Source of the DNA: Pelosinus sp.
Lineage (GTDB): Bacteria; Bacillota; Negativicutes; Propionisporales; Propionisporaceae
Assembly: GCA_021372375.1 (NCBI GenBank)
Contig: JAJFUN010000010.1
Location: 1 to 51,355, forward strand
Direction: 5' to 3'
DNA: 51,355 nucleotides
Shown here: piece by piece, positions 34,988 through 42,087 of the stretch
Layout: the number at the start of each line of letters is the position of its first letter
Position numbering within the stretch: position 1 is the first letter of the stretch
Notes under the pieces: generated by a model
The model's database searches: none
Seen by the model: the letters and a program-made list of their open reading frames with translations, nothing else
Told to the model about the DNA's origin: nothing
Program-made: the position numbers and the translations under genes

Positions 34988-35212
34988 TTACTGATCATAG
35001 GGAAAGACATATGGATTATTTGGTGCGGGAACTTCTTTTATTAGATTAACCTTTATGTAAGGGGCATCTTTATCTTCATATTTGCCGATTTGCAGAGTTC
35101 CTTCGATGGTAAGCCAAGTTCCATCAGGGTATTTTTTAACATTGAACACCAAGCTATCTTCTAAGCGGAGGGTGCCAATCTGGCCAATTGTCAGTGCAGT
35201 GGCAATCTTCAT
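34988..35212 (-). CDS. Small OB-fold-like protein overlapping the rhodanese gene
   Basis: Frame of 74 residues whose core, WLTIEGTLQIGKYEDKDAPYIKVNLIKEV followed by NNPYVFPYD, resembles the C-terminal beta-barrel end of TIGR03943/YcgQ-type proteins (tentative). Its start lies 59 bases inside the rhodanese gene, in the +1 frame. It has no signal peptide of its own, which is odd if its neighbours are exported. It may therefore be the C-terminal part of a longer protein split by a frameshift, or be translated by coupling to the rhodanese gene. Confidence 0.45.
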   Translation of the reverse strand: MKIATALTIGQIGTLRLEDSLVFNVKKYPDGTWLTIEGTLQIGKYEDKDAPYIKVNLIKEVPAPNNPYVFPYDQ

Positions 35213-35615
35213 CAGGGTTTAATGGCGCTAATTTTATGCCACTATCTTTTATGGAATTCCACCCATTTTTTAAAACAGACACGTTGGTAAATCCGTTATC
35301 ATTTAATTGCTGTGCAAGCCGAATACTGTACCCATCATCTTTGCAAGAGCAAAATACTACATAGACAGCATTTTTATCGGATTTTGCAATAAAGTCTAAT
35401 AGGACAGATTCGTTATGCGGATCAATCCAAATTGCTTTCTGCAGGATAAGGTTACTTTTATTGCGGCTGTTTATAGAACGGACATCAAGCAGTTTGACCT
35501 CATTTTGCAGTGTTTTATATTGCTCAACTGTTATAAAGTTTACAGGTGCTGCTGCTACCCCGAAAGTTGGTAACAGCAGCAGAATTGTCAGTGTTAAAAA
35601 TAAAACATTTTTCAT
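35154..35615 (-). CDS. Exported rhodanese-like protein
   Basis: Protein of 153 residues. Signal peptide MKNVLFLTLTILLLLPTFG up to about residue 23 (VAAA). The rhodanese fold is recognisable from VEQYKTLQNEVKLLDVRS, PHNESVLLDFI and the active-loop region VVFCSCKDDGYSIRLAQQL with the catalytic cysteine, then VLKNGWNSIKDSG. The tail DCHCTDNWPDWHPP lies in the overlap with the next frame and may not be native. It follows znuA by 25 bases and is presumably cotranscribed, suggesting sulfur or metal handling in the envelope. Start after TGAGGAGTTTCACTT. Confidence 0.75.
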   Translation of the reverse strand: MKNVLFLTLTILLLLPTFGVAAAPVNFITVEQYKTLQNEVKLLDVRSINSRNKSNLILQKAIWIDPHNESVLLDFIAKSDKNAVYVVFCSCKDDGYSIRLAQQLNDNGFTNVSVLKNGWNSIKDSGIKLAPLNPDEDCHCTDNWPDWHPPLRR

Positions 35616-35640
35616 AAGTGAAACTCCTCAGGCTACTTAG

Positions 35641-36558
35641 TTATTGTAAGCTTAAATATAATTTTTCTAAATTATCATGCATGCTTTGCAGGTAATCTTT
35701 ATTGTCTTCTTTGCTTTCCAGCGTGTAAATTTTTTCAGCTTTGGCGCCGACTTCATTGGCTAATGTTTCGGAAACTTTGGGACTTACCATATCTTCTACA
35801 AAAATAGTTTTAATTTGGTGCTCCTTACAATAATCAGTCAGTTCTTTTAATTTTTTACCGCTTGGTTCACCAGCGGCAAAAACATCCTCTACACTGTTTT
35901 GCTGCAGGCTAAAATCTCTGGCTAAGTAGGCAAATGCAGCATGGCCGGTAACAAAATCTTTCTTGCTTACGCTAGTAAATTTCTTGTCATATTCATTATA
36001 AAGTTCAGTTAGCTGCTGACAAAACTCCAGATAATTCTTGTCATAATAGTCCTTATTGGCTGGGTCGGCAGCGGCAAAGGCATCATTTATATTTTTAGCG
36101 GACTGCTGTGCGCATTTTAGGCTTAACCAGATATGGGGGTCATCCTGCCCTTCTGTTTCAATTGCATCTTGATCGGTATTCCCAATTGGCGTTATTCCTT
36201 TGGAAGCTGTTATTACGGCTAGATCTTTATTAGCTGCTGCTTGGATGGCTTTATCAGCCCAGGTCTTTTCCATGCCTAACCCATTGATAATAAAAATTTT
36301 AGCAGCACTCAATTTTTTTATATCATCAGCCTTCGGTTCAAAATCATGCGGCTCGGTACCATCGGGGATAATTGTTTTGATATCAACTTTATCTTTACCG
36401 ATTGCTTCGGCAATTTCTTTCATGGCATTAAAAGAAACTACTACGTTCAATTTGTCCTGCGGCTGTTTTGCAGCTGGTGAGGCATTGTCAGCTTTTCCAC
36501 AAGCAGTTAAGCTAAAAGCAAAACATAATAAAAGAAAGTACAAACAGATTTTTTTCAC
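35641..36558 (-). CDS. znuA: Metal (zinc/manganese) ABC transporter substrate-binding lipoprotein
   Basis: Cluster A-I binding protein, 305 residues. Lipobox LTAC places the lipidated Cys at about residue 20. Metal ligands: EPHDFEP, DPHIWLSLK, GHAAFAYLARDF and the acidic residue in FVEDMVSPKVSE. The loop between the first two ligands is short and acidic (TDQDAIETEGQDD) instead of His-rich, so zinc versus manganese cannot be settled by sequence. It diverges from the ATPase and permease genes, with a palindromic operator between. Start follows AGGAGTGTCGTCAAGTG with somewhat wide spacing. Confidence 0.88.
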   Translation of the reverse strand: MKKICLYFLLLCFAFSLTACGKADNASPAAKQPQDKLNVVVSFNAMKEIAEAIGKDKVDIKTIIPDGTEPHDFEPKADDIKKLSAAKIFIINGLGMEKTWADKAIQAAANKDLAVITASKGITPIGNTDQDAIETEGQDDPHIWLSLKCAQQSAKNINDAFAAADPANKDYYDKNYLEFCQQLTELYNEYDKKFTSVSKKDFVTGHAAFAYLARDFSLQQNSVEDVFAAGEPSGKKLKELTDYCKEHQIKTIFVEDMVSPKVSETLANEVGAKAEKIYTLESKEDNKDYLQSMHDNLEKLYLSLQ

Positions 36559-36582
36559 TTGACGACACTCCTATTTTTTATT

Positions 36583-36601
36583 AATGCAAACAGTTTGCAT
36601 T
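36583..36601. promoter_or_regulatory. Fur-family (Zur-like) operator between znuA and znuCB
   Basis: AATGCAAAC-A-GTTTGCATT is a perfect palindrome that contains the 7-1-7 spacing usual for Fur/Zur/PerR boxes (TGCAAAC A GTTTGCA). It is in the divergent control region and is followed by a half repeat TTTGCATTT. No Fur-family gene is in the window. Confidence 0.7.
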
Positions 36602-36673
36602 TGCATTTAAGAATAGAATATATTATGATAAAAGAAATGTCAATCTAAAAATAGGAAAAAAGTGGAGGGGAAA

Positions 36674-37357
36674 ATGATTGCGATAGAACATTTAGGGTTT
36701 TCTTATGCTTTGAAAAAAACGCATATTTTAAAAGACCTGAATCTAGTCATTAATAAAGGCGACTACCTATCTATTTTGGGGGAGAATGGTTCCGGCAAAA
36801 GTACACTGCTCAAGCTGCTGTTAAAACTGCTGCTACCGACAGAAGGACAAATTATTAACGATTTTAGTAAAACGGCCTATGTTCCTCAGCGGTTTGAAAG
36901 TTTAAATGTACAATTTCCGATAACGGTTTATGAAGTTTTAAATTGTTATCGAAAGAGTTTAAAAATCAAAGATAAGGCCGCAATAACAAAGTGTTTGGCT
37001 ATAGTGAAAATGGGGGACTTCGCCAATAACTTAATTGGGACTTTATCTGGCGGCCAGTGTCAAAAAATATTTATTGCGCGAGCTTTGATGGGAAACCCCG
37101 ATTTAATTCTACTGGATGAACCATCAAATGGTGTTGATGTAACAAGCCAGACTGAGATTTATAGTTTACTTAAGAATATAAACAGAAATCAACAAGTAAC
37201 GGTTATTTCCGTGGAACATAATCTAAAAGCAGCAATTCATAATTCTACGCTTATTTATCATTTATACCAAGGTGCCGGACATTTATGTAATCCTGATGAA
37301 TATATCAATGAATATCTAGCAGACAATAAAGGCGGTGATCCATATGCTGCATTATAG
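36674..37357 (+). CDS. znuC: Metal ABC transporter ATP-binding protein
   Basis: Cytoplasmic ATPase of 227 residues. Walker A GENGSGKSTLLK, Q-loop VPQRFE, signature LSGGQCQKIFIARAL, Walker B LILLDEPSNGVD and the H-loop ISVEHN are all present. It is the partner of the overlapping permease gene. The ATG used follows GTGGAGGGGAAA. Expression presumably rises under metal limitation through the palindrome upstream. Confidence 0.93.
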   Translation: MIAIEHLGFSYALKKTHILKDLNLVINKGDYLSILGENGSGKSTLLKLLLKLLLPTEGQIINDFSKTAYVPQRFESLNVQFPITVYEVLNCYRKSLKIKDKAAITKCLAIVKMGDFANNLIGTLSGGQCQKIFIARALMGNPDLILLDEPSNGVDVTSQTEIYSLLKNINRNQQVTVISVEHNLKAAIHNSTLIYHLYQGAGHLCNPDEYINEYLADNKGGDPYAAL

Positions 37358-38141
37358 TTTTATGCAAAATGCGTTTATGATTTCGCTGCTTATCGCTGTA
37401 TTATGTCCAATTATCGGTATCTTCCTTGTTTTAAAAAGGTATTCGATGATTGGTGATACGTTGGCACATGCGTCGTTAGCTGGTGTGTCGGTGGGGTTAA
37501 TGCTGCACACCAATCCGATTCTTAGTGCCTTTTTGCTAACATCAATATTTGGTGTTATTATTGAATTTTTACGTGATAATTTTAAAAAGTATGCTGAACT
37601 TATTTTAGTAATTATTTTGTCTTTATCAGTCGGTATTGCTATTACAATTATCAGTACAGGTCAAGCGCATGCCAATGTTGATTCTTTTCTCTTTGGCAGT
37701 GTGCTAACAGTAACGCGTGGCGATTTTTATACAGTTTTAGGCTTAAGTGCGGTGTCACTCATAACTATTAGCGGCTTATATCATCAACTGGTATTTATAA
37801 CCTTTGATGAAGAAGGAGCGAAAATTGCCGGCCTGCGCAGTAAAGTGATTAACTATATATTTTCAATTTTGGTTGCCGCAACAATTTCTGTTACCATACG
37901 AATTGTGGGGATTTTAGTGATGAGTTCGCTGATTGCCCTGCCGGTGGCAACTGCTTTGCAGCTTAATAAAGGTTTCAAATCAACGCTGCTATATGCAATT
38001 TTATTTAGCTTAGTGGATATAATAGCGGGAATTGTTATTTCCTATTGGATTAATGCAGCTCCCGGTGGTGTAACAGCATTAATTTCGGTTTTTTGCTTAG
38101 TTTGCACAATTTTGATAAAAAGGGGGAGCGCATTTATCTAA
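37344..38141 (+). CDS. znuB: Metal ABC transporter permease
   Basis: ABC-3 family membrane protein of 265 residues with about eight helices. The family hallmarks are ALVLKRYSMIGDTLAHASLAGV-like (here FLVLKRYSMIGDTLAHASLAGVSVG) and EEGAKIAGLRSKVINYIF, the contact region for the ATPase. The start ATG lies 14 bases inside znuC, after AGGCGGTG, so translation is coupled. Completes the importer with ZnuA and ZnuC. Confidence 0.93.
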   Translation: MLHYSFMQNAFMISLLIAVLCPIIGIFLVLKRYSMIGDTLAHASLAGVSVGLMLHTNPILSAFLLTSIFGVIIEFLRDNFKKYAELILVIILSLSVGIAITIISTGQAHANVDSFLFGSVLTVTRGDFYTVLGLSAVSLITISGLYHQLVFITFDEEGAKIAGLRSKVINYIFSILVAATISVTIRIVGILVMSSLIALPVATALQLNKGFKSTLLYAILFSLVDIIAGIVISYWINAAPGGVTALISVFCLVCTILIKRGSAFI

Positions 38142-38169
38142 TATATGATTATTTATACGATGAATAAAC

Positions 38170-38203
38170 AAAAAAACATCGAAATCCGATGTTTTTTATT
38201 TAT
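38170..38203 (+). terminator. Terminator of znuCB
   Basis: AAAAAACATCG pairs with CGATGTTTTTT around AAATC, then ATTTATTA. Confidence 0.85.
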
Positions 38204-38370
38204 TATCATTTTTGTAGGACTCCAAAGCTTTTACTAATTGATCGGTACAGGATGTGCCATTGCGGCATGGGTTGCCTTTGAGTTTTTGAATGACATCATC
38301 AATGGGCATACCTTCGATTAAAATACTGATGTCCAGAGCTACCAGGAGACCACGACCATTCAGTATAGAT
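38196..38370 (-). pseudogene. Remnant of a TSCPD-domain (TIGR03905-like) gene
   Basis: The minus-strand frame ends IEGMPIDDVIQKLKGNPCRN then GTSCTDQLVKALESYKNDNK and a stop at 38196. This matches the C-terminal half of small TSCPD proteins (usual pattern LVEGMxxDEVIxKLxGxxCxxxxTSCPDQLxxAL). Upstream, where GGCxGNLxAIS is expected, the DNA fits only if the frame shifts; then coding sense is lost and no start or ribosome binding site is seen. The TSCPD Pro is replaced by Thr. This is a 5'-truncated, decaying gene. Confidence 0.55.
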
Positions 38371-38399
38371 TGTATTTGCCACTAATCGTAGTTTTATCT

Positions 38400-38509
38400 A
38401 GAAATAAGGATAAACTAAAATGTGATCGCTGTGTTGAGCGTTGCCCCAAGAAATCTTTGCAGTTTAAATAAAAGGAGAGATTATAATGGCTAGTGCATAT
38501 GTAATTTAA
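38400..38509 (+). pseudogene. Ferredoxin-like remnants
   Basis: A frame ending at 38471 reads KLKCDRCVERCPKKSLQFK, the C-x2-C-x3-C-P end of a 4Fe-4S ferredoxin-type protein, without a proper beginning. One base later a perfect AAGGAGA site leads to ATG at 38486 and an eight-codon frame MASAYVI-stop, which resembles the first residues of a bacterial ferredoxin. Both look like leftovers of deleted Fe-S genes between the TSCPD remnant and the DUF134 gene. Confidence 0.35.
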
Positions 38510-38512
38510 AAC

Positions 38513-38616
38513 GAGTATATGCTCATTTTCCATTTAAAAAATCAGATAAATTTGCAGACTTTTGTTGTATTTTTATAAGTGTTGGTATATACTACAAGTG
38601 GGCATATGCCCACTTG
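38513..38616 (+). promoter_or_regulatory. DUF134 promoter with two related palindromes
   Basis: A perfect 22-bp palindrome spans 38595-38616 (core GTGGGCATATGCCCAC), directly after a TATACT -10 box (38588-38593; TTGTAT at 38565-38570 fits as -35) and just before the ribosome binding site. A weaker relative, GAGTATATGCTC, lies at 38513-38524. Both fit GRGYATATGCYC. The pair around a promoter suggests an autoregulated operator. Confidence 0.65.
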
Positions 38617-38628
38617 GGAGGTGGCTAG

Positions 38629-39114
38629 ATGGCAAGACGACGTTGTTGCGGGTTAGTTGAACAGGAGCCTAGTCACCGTCAATTTTCTCCCCCTAATGCA
38701 AATGCGGAGAAAACCATAATCTTGCTGGTTGAAGAGCTAGAGGCCTTACGGTTAAAAAATTTAACCGGAATGGATCAGGCTGCCTGTGCGTTGAAGATGG
38801 GAGTATCTAGGGCTACGTTTCAAAGAATTCTCAATTCAGCAAGACAAAAGGTTACTTTTGCGTTAATCGAGGGGCATACTATTATAATTCAAGGAGGCAC
38901 TTATATGGTTAAAAATCGTAAATTCGAATGTCAGGACTGCGGACATATCTGGGAGGTTGAGCCCTGTACGGCAGGTGGTAAGCACGGTTATGAGATAGCT
39001 TGTCCGAAGTGCGGCAGCATGAAAAAAATAAAAATTGGTGAAGAGGGTCAAAGACATGTTTGCGGCGGCGGTCATCATGAGCACGGACATGGGGGCGGCT
39101 TCTGCGGTCACTAA
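38629..39114 (+). CDS. DUF134 helix-turn-helix protein with a Cys/His-rich zinc-ribbon tail
   Basis: 161 residues in two parts. Residues 1-90 are a DUF134 (PF02001) DNA-binding domain: an MARRRCCGLVEQEP start, LLVEELEALRLKNLTGMDQ and the helix-turn-helix AALKMGVSRATFQRILNSAR-like segment. Residues 95-161 form a zinc-ribbon-like module FECQDCGHIW..CPKCGS plus a metal-binding tail GGGHHEHGHGGGFCGH. This tail is nearly identical to the end of the Mrp ATPase encoded next. An internal AAGGAGG lies seven bases before the in-frame ATG at 38905, so a free 69-residue tail protein could also be made. Probable metal- or Fe-S-responsive regulator of its own operon (inference). Confidence 0.85.
   Translation: MARRRCCGLVEQEPSHRQFSPPNANAEKTIILLVEELEALRLKNLTGMDQAACALKMGVSRATFQRILNSARQKVTFALIEGHTIIIQGGTYMVKNRKFECQDCGHIWEVEPCTAGGKHGYEIACPKCGSMKKIKIGEEGQRHVCGGGHHEHGHGGGFCGH
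38905..39114 (+). other. Possible internal translation start giving a free zinc-ribbon tail
   Basis: AAGGAGG at 38891-38897 precedes ATG 38905 by seven bases, in the frame of the DUF134 gene. The product would be the 69-residue Cys/His-rich module alone, MVKNRKFECQDCG onward. The GG codons of the DUF134 motif GGxY produce part of the site, so it could be coincidental. Confidence 0.35.
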
Positions 39115-39150
39115 GCACATATGATTTCGAGTCGAAGGAGCAGATAAAAA

Positions 39151-40197
39151 ATGAGTGAAGATTGTAAATCAAGCAATACATCCAGTAGTGATTGTTCTAA
39201 AGGACAAGAGCAGAATTTCGATTTTTCTGCACAGCCGCATGAACTCAGTAGTATTAAAAAGGTCATTGGCGTTGTAAGCGGCAAAGGTGGCGTCGGTAAA
39301 TCACTGGTGACTTCTTTGCTGGCAATTGCTATGCAAAGAAAAGGATATAATGCCGCTATTCTTGATGCGGATGTCACAGGACCATCAATACCAAAGACTT
39401 TTGGCCTAAAAGAAAAGGCGGGGGCAAACGAATTTGGTATGCTGCCTGTCAAAAGTAAAACCGGTATAGATGTTATGTCGGTTAATTTATTACTGGAAAA
39501 TGATACTGATCCAGTAATTTGGCGCGGTCCAATTATTGCCAGCGCAGTAAAGCAGTTCTGGACAGATGTAATTTGGAGCGATGTTGATTATATGTTTATT
39601 GATATGCCGCCGGGAACAGGTGATGTGCCACTTACTGTTTTTCAGTCAATTCCGGTAGATGGTATTGTAATTGTAACTTCACCGCAGGAATTAGTGTCGA
39701 TGATAGTAGCCAAAGCGGTAAAGATGGCTGAAACAATGCACATTCCGATTATTGGACTTGTTGAAAATATGTCCTATTTTGAGTGCCCGGGCTGTGACAG
39801 AAAATATAACATCTTTGGCGACAGCCACGTGACAGAGATTGCCCAAAAGCATCATATCGATATGATTGCCAAAATACCCATCGATCCGAAGATTGCCGAA
39901 GCCTGTGATAATGGTGCGCTGGAAGCATTTGAAGGCAGCTTGCTTGAAAATATAGCGGCAGCGCTGGAAAAAGTCAACGCAAAGCCTAAAACTAAAAATC
40001 GTAGATTCGAATGTGAGGACTGTGGACATATTTGGGAGGTTGAGCCATGCACTGCGGGTGGCAAGCATGGTTATGAGATCCCTTGTCCGCAGTGCGGCAG
40101 CATGAAGAAAATAAAAATCGGTGATGACGGCCAAAGGCATACCTGCGGCGGCGGTCATCATGAACATGGACACGAAGGCGGCTGCTGCTGCCATTAA
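39151..40197 (+). CDS. Mrp/NBP35-type Fe-S cluster carrier ATPase with the same Cys/His-rich tail
   Basis: P-loop ATPase of 348 residues. Deviant Walker A GVVSGKGGVGKSLVTSLLA (about residues 36-54), DADVTGPSIPKTFGL, MFIDMPPGTGDVPLT and VENMSYFECPGCDRKYNIFG with the CxxC that holds the bridging cluster. Family members end near residue 280; here residues 282-348 are an extra module matching the DUF134 tail at 57 of 67 positions by hand alignment. Mrp proteins move Fe-S clusters to apoproteins. It is 36 bases behind the DUF134 gene, after GAAGGAGCAGATAAAA, and clearly cotranscribed. Confidence 0.9.
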   Translation: MSEDCKSSNTSSSDCSKGQEQNFDFSAQPHELSSIKKVIGVVSGKGGVGKSLVTSLLAIAMQRKGYNAAILDADVTGPSIPKTFGLKEKAGANEFGMLPVKSKTGIDVMSVNLLLENDTDPVIWRGPIIASAVKQFWTDVIWSDVDYMFIDMPPGTGDVPLTVFQSIPVDGIVIVTSPQELVSMIVAKAVKMAETMHIPIIGLVENMSYFECPGCDRKYNIFGDSHVTEIAQKHHIDMIAKIPIDPKIAEACDNGALEAFEGSLLENIAAALEKVNAKPKTKNRRFECEDCGHIWEVEPCTAGGKHGYEIPCPQCGSMKKIKIGDDGQRHTCGGGHHEHGHEGGCCCH

Positions 40198-40204
40198 AAT
40201 TATG

Positions 40205-40239
40205 AACCGAGCTTATTAATAATGGCTCGGTTTATTTTA
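40205..40239 (+). terminator. Terminator of the DUF134-Mrp operon
   Basis: AACCGAGC pairs with GCTCGGTT around TTATTAATAATG, then TATTTTAT. Confidence 0.85.
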
Positions 40240-40245
40240 TCTTTA

Positions 40246-40320
40246 AAGAAAGTATAAACTTTTCGGTCTGTGGATTATAGTTAGTTTATTGGTACTAACG
40301 AAAAGTCTACTTACTTTCTT
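40246..40320. repeat. Dispersed hairpin repeat, copy 2 (AAGAAAGTA family)
   Basis: AAGAAAGTATAAAC, TTTTCGG, TATAGTTAGTTT, ACGAAAAG and CTACTTACTTTCTT occur in the same order as in 28845-28917. The outer and inner pairs make a long hairpin. Confidence 0.65.
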
Positions 40321-40383
40321 TAGGATTCGCAAACCCCAAGGTTTTTTCTTATATCAATTATAAAAAGAGTATAAGGTGATTAT

Positions 40384-40863
40384 ATGATTTGTTATAAACC
40401 GATTGGCATTATTCAGTCGCCGTTCAAAGAGCCCCAAGGAACGCCTGTGCAAACAACAGCTGCGCAGGATGTAGAAGGAATCATTGAAGTATATCCAGAA
40501 TATGCGGAAGGATTAAAAGATATTGAAGGATTTTCACATCTGATTTTGCTTTATCACCTTCATTTAGCAAAAGAAGCTGATTTAGTAGTTAAGCCGTTTC
40601 TTGGCGATGAATTGCATGGCGTTTTTGCGACGCGATCTCCAGGAAGGCCGAACTCAATTGGTTTTTCAGTAGTACGTCTTATTAAGGTTGAAAAAAATAG
40701 ACTCTTTATTCGTGATTTAGATATTTTAGATAAAACGCCGCTTTTGGATATAAAGCCTTATGTAGCAAAATTTGATGTTCGACAAGATGTAAAAGACGGA
40801 TGGTTTGAACGGAACATGCACAAGCTTACTAAGATAAGAGATGACGGGAGATTTGCAAAATAG
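40384..40863 (+). CDS. trmO: tRNA (adenine(37)-N6)-methyltransferase, TrmO/TsaA family
   Basis: SAM-dependent methyltransferase of 159 residues that methylates t6A37 in tRNAs for threonine codons. The single-barrel fold begins with YKPIGIIQSPFKEPQGTPVQ; GFSHLILLYHLH and FATRSPGRPNSIGFSVVRL are the family signatures, with LDILDKTPLLDIKPYV near the end. Bacterial TrmO is often longer because of a C-terminal domain; this is the short form, as in archaea and many Bacillota. Start after AAGGTGATTAT. No operon partner. Confidence 0.9.
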   Translation: MICYKPIGIIQSPFKEPQGTPVQTTAAQDVEGIIEVYPEYAEGLKDIEGFSHLILLYHLHLAKEADLVVKPFLGDELHGVFATRSPGRPNSIGFSVVRLIKVEKNRLFIRDLDILDKTPLLDIKPYVAKFDVRQDVKDGWFERNMHKLTKIRDDGRFAK

Positions 40864-41103
40864 TAAGTATGGCAACATCTTTCTTAAACCAGATTAGCAG
40901 CGAGCTTGCGAGGTATTGGAAATGCTAACATAAATATTCTTCTAAAGTATGGAAGAAATGTCAAATAGTTATGACGGACAGCTTGGTCACTTGGTAGAAC
41001 CTGTCATATAACCACTAGGTTTTGATTGGAAAATGGGTGTTGGCTTGGTAATCGGCCATGGCGGCTAAGGTGGTTTTTATTTATAGAAAATAGCAAAGAT
41101 ATA

Positions 41104-41931
41104 CTAAGTATAGCTTAGTTTTAAGCCGACATTAGCTTCCTTAAAACTGTCAAGCTGTGTTAATTGGACACGGGAACCAAAATCAGTACAATGGCAGGCA
41201 TATAAATTTTTTACTGCATTGTTTTTCATATATTCCATAGTGCCATTTATTTGTTCAGAGGTTGGTTTACGTAAATGCAGACCGCCGATAATCGATAGTA
41301 TGCGATTATCTTGGCAAACTGTTTTGGCTTGTTCTACGATATTGCAGATACCGGAATGGGAGCAGCCGGTGATAATAACAAGGCCTTCCTGGGCTTTATA
41401 AACAAGTGCGCTGTCATCTATCATATAGTCAGGCTCGCAGCCATTATCTATAATAATCTCGCCGATTGTCAGCCGTCCCTCAAAAGCGAAATTACGTGTT
41501 ATTTCGCCCATAAAAACAAGCTTGTCAGTAAGCCATACGGGAACATTGCTTTTGCGGATAGTAAAGTACTTATTAAGAACACTTTCCTGAATATTTATGC
41601 CCATTTCTTGTTCGCCTCGTATGCGGCGGTTAAACGCTAAAGGGTGAGCTATTAAATTAGGAACAGATTGACGCGGGGAATTGTCCTTTGCATATAAATT
41701 CACAAGATGCGGAAGGCCCCAAGTATGATCATAATGACCGTGTGATAATATGAGGTCAGTTATGTCTAACAAATTGATACCTAATTTCTCGGCATTTTCT
41801 AAAAATAGAGGAGACGCGCCGGTATCAAGTAGAATTTTTTTTGTATCGTCTTCAATATAAATGGATAGGCCGGCTTCTGCCTTCAAATTTCGTGTATTAC
41901 ACGTATTGTCAACTAGAATGGTTAATTCCAT
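41104..41931 (-). CDS. Metallo-beta-lactamase-fold hydrolase, DHPPP-synthase-like
   Basis: MBL-fold protein of 275 residues. Metal-binding loop LILSHGHYDHTWGL has HxHxDH; other ligands are in ITGCSHSGICNI and ACHCTDFGSRVQL. This class is annotated as 7,8-dihydropterin-6-methyl-4-(beta-D-ribofuranosyl)-aminobenzene 5'-phosphate synthase, an archaeal methanopterin enzyme; in bacteria the substrate is unproven. The start was moved to the ATG at 41931, after ACAGGAGGCCTCATAAAA. Upstream lie a strong hairpin and one copy of the 20-bp dyad shared with DUF134 and codY. The 240 bases between trmO and this gene contain no gene I can support. Confidence 0.82.
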   Translation of the reverse strand: MELTILVDNTCNTRNLKAEAGLSIYIEDDTKKILLDTGASPLFLENAEKLGINLLDITDLILSHGHYDHTWGLPHLVNLYAKDNSPRQSVPNLIAHPLAFNRRIRGEQEMGINIQESVLNKYFTIRKSNVPVWLTDKLVFMGEITRNFAFEGRLTIGEIIIDNGCEPDYMIDDSALVYKAQEGLVIITGCSHSGICNIVEQAKTVCQDNRILSIIGGLHLRKPTSEQINGTMEYMKNNAVKNLYACHCTDFGSRVQLTQLDSFKEANVGLKLSYT

Positions 41932-41961
41932 TTTTATGAGGCCTCCTGTATCAAATAAATA

Positions 41962-42002
41962 TAGGCGCAACTAAAATTTGGTGGTTCTAGTTGCGCCTGT
42001 TT
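41962..42002. terminator. Strong hairpin between the DUF134 and MBL genes
   Basis: AGGCGCAACTA pairs perfectly with TAGTTGCGCCT around a 15-base loop. T-richness follows on the plus side (GTTTGATTT) and moderately on the minus side. It lies in the 5' leader of the MBL gene, so it may act as an attenuator. Confidence 0.6.
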
Positions 42003-42052
42003 GATTTGCTTAATGTCCACCGCCGCCGGTGTAATAGGAAATTCTCTCGTTA

Positions 42053-42072
42053 TTATGGAATATATTTCATAA
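42053..42072. promoter_or_regulatory. 20-bp dyad, site 1 (upstream of MBL gene)
   Basis: TTATGGAATATATTTCATAA; inverted-repeat symmetry extends to 42050-42075. Same pattern as sites 2 and 3. It is about 120 bases before the MBL start. Confidence 0.65.
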
Positions 42073-42087
42073 TAACCCTAAATTTTT

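Noticed and set aside
40864..41103. Gene fragment reading MGVGLVIGHGG on the plus strand
   Set aside because: The stretch has stops on either side and no start signal; too short to call a remnant.
42003..42075. Minus-strand tail reading RISYYTGGGGH before a stop
   Set aside because: It resembles glycine/histidine-rich ends of NifX- or Mrp-associated proteins, but only about a dozen residues are readable, so I do not list it as a pseudogene.
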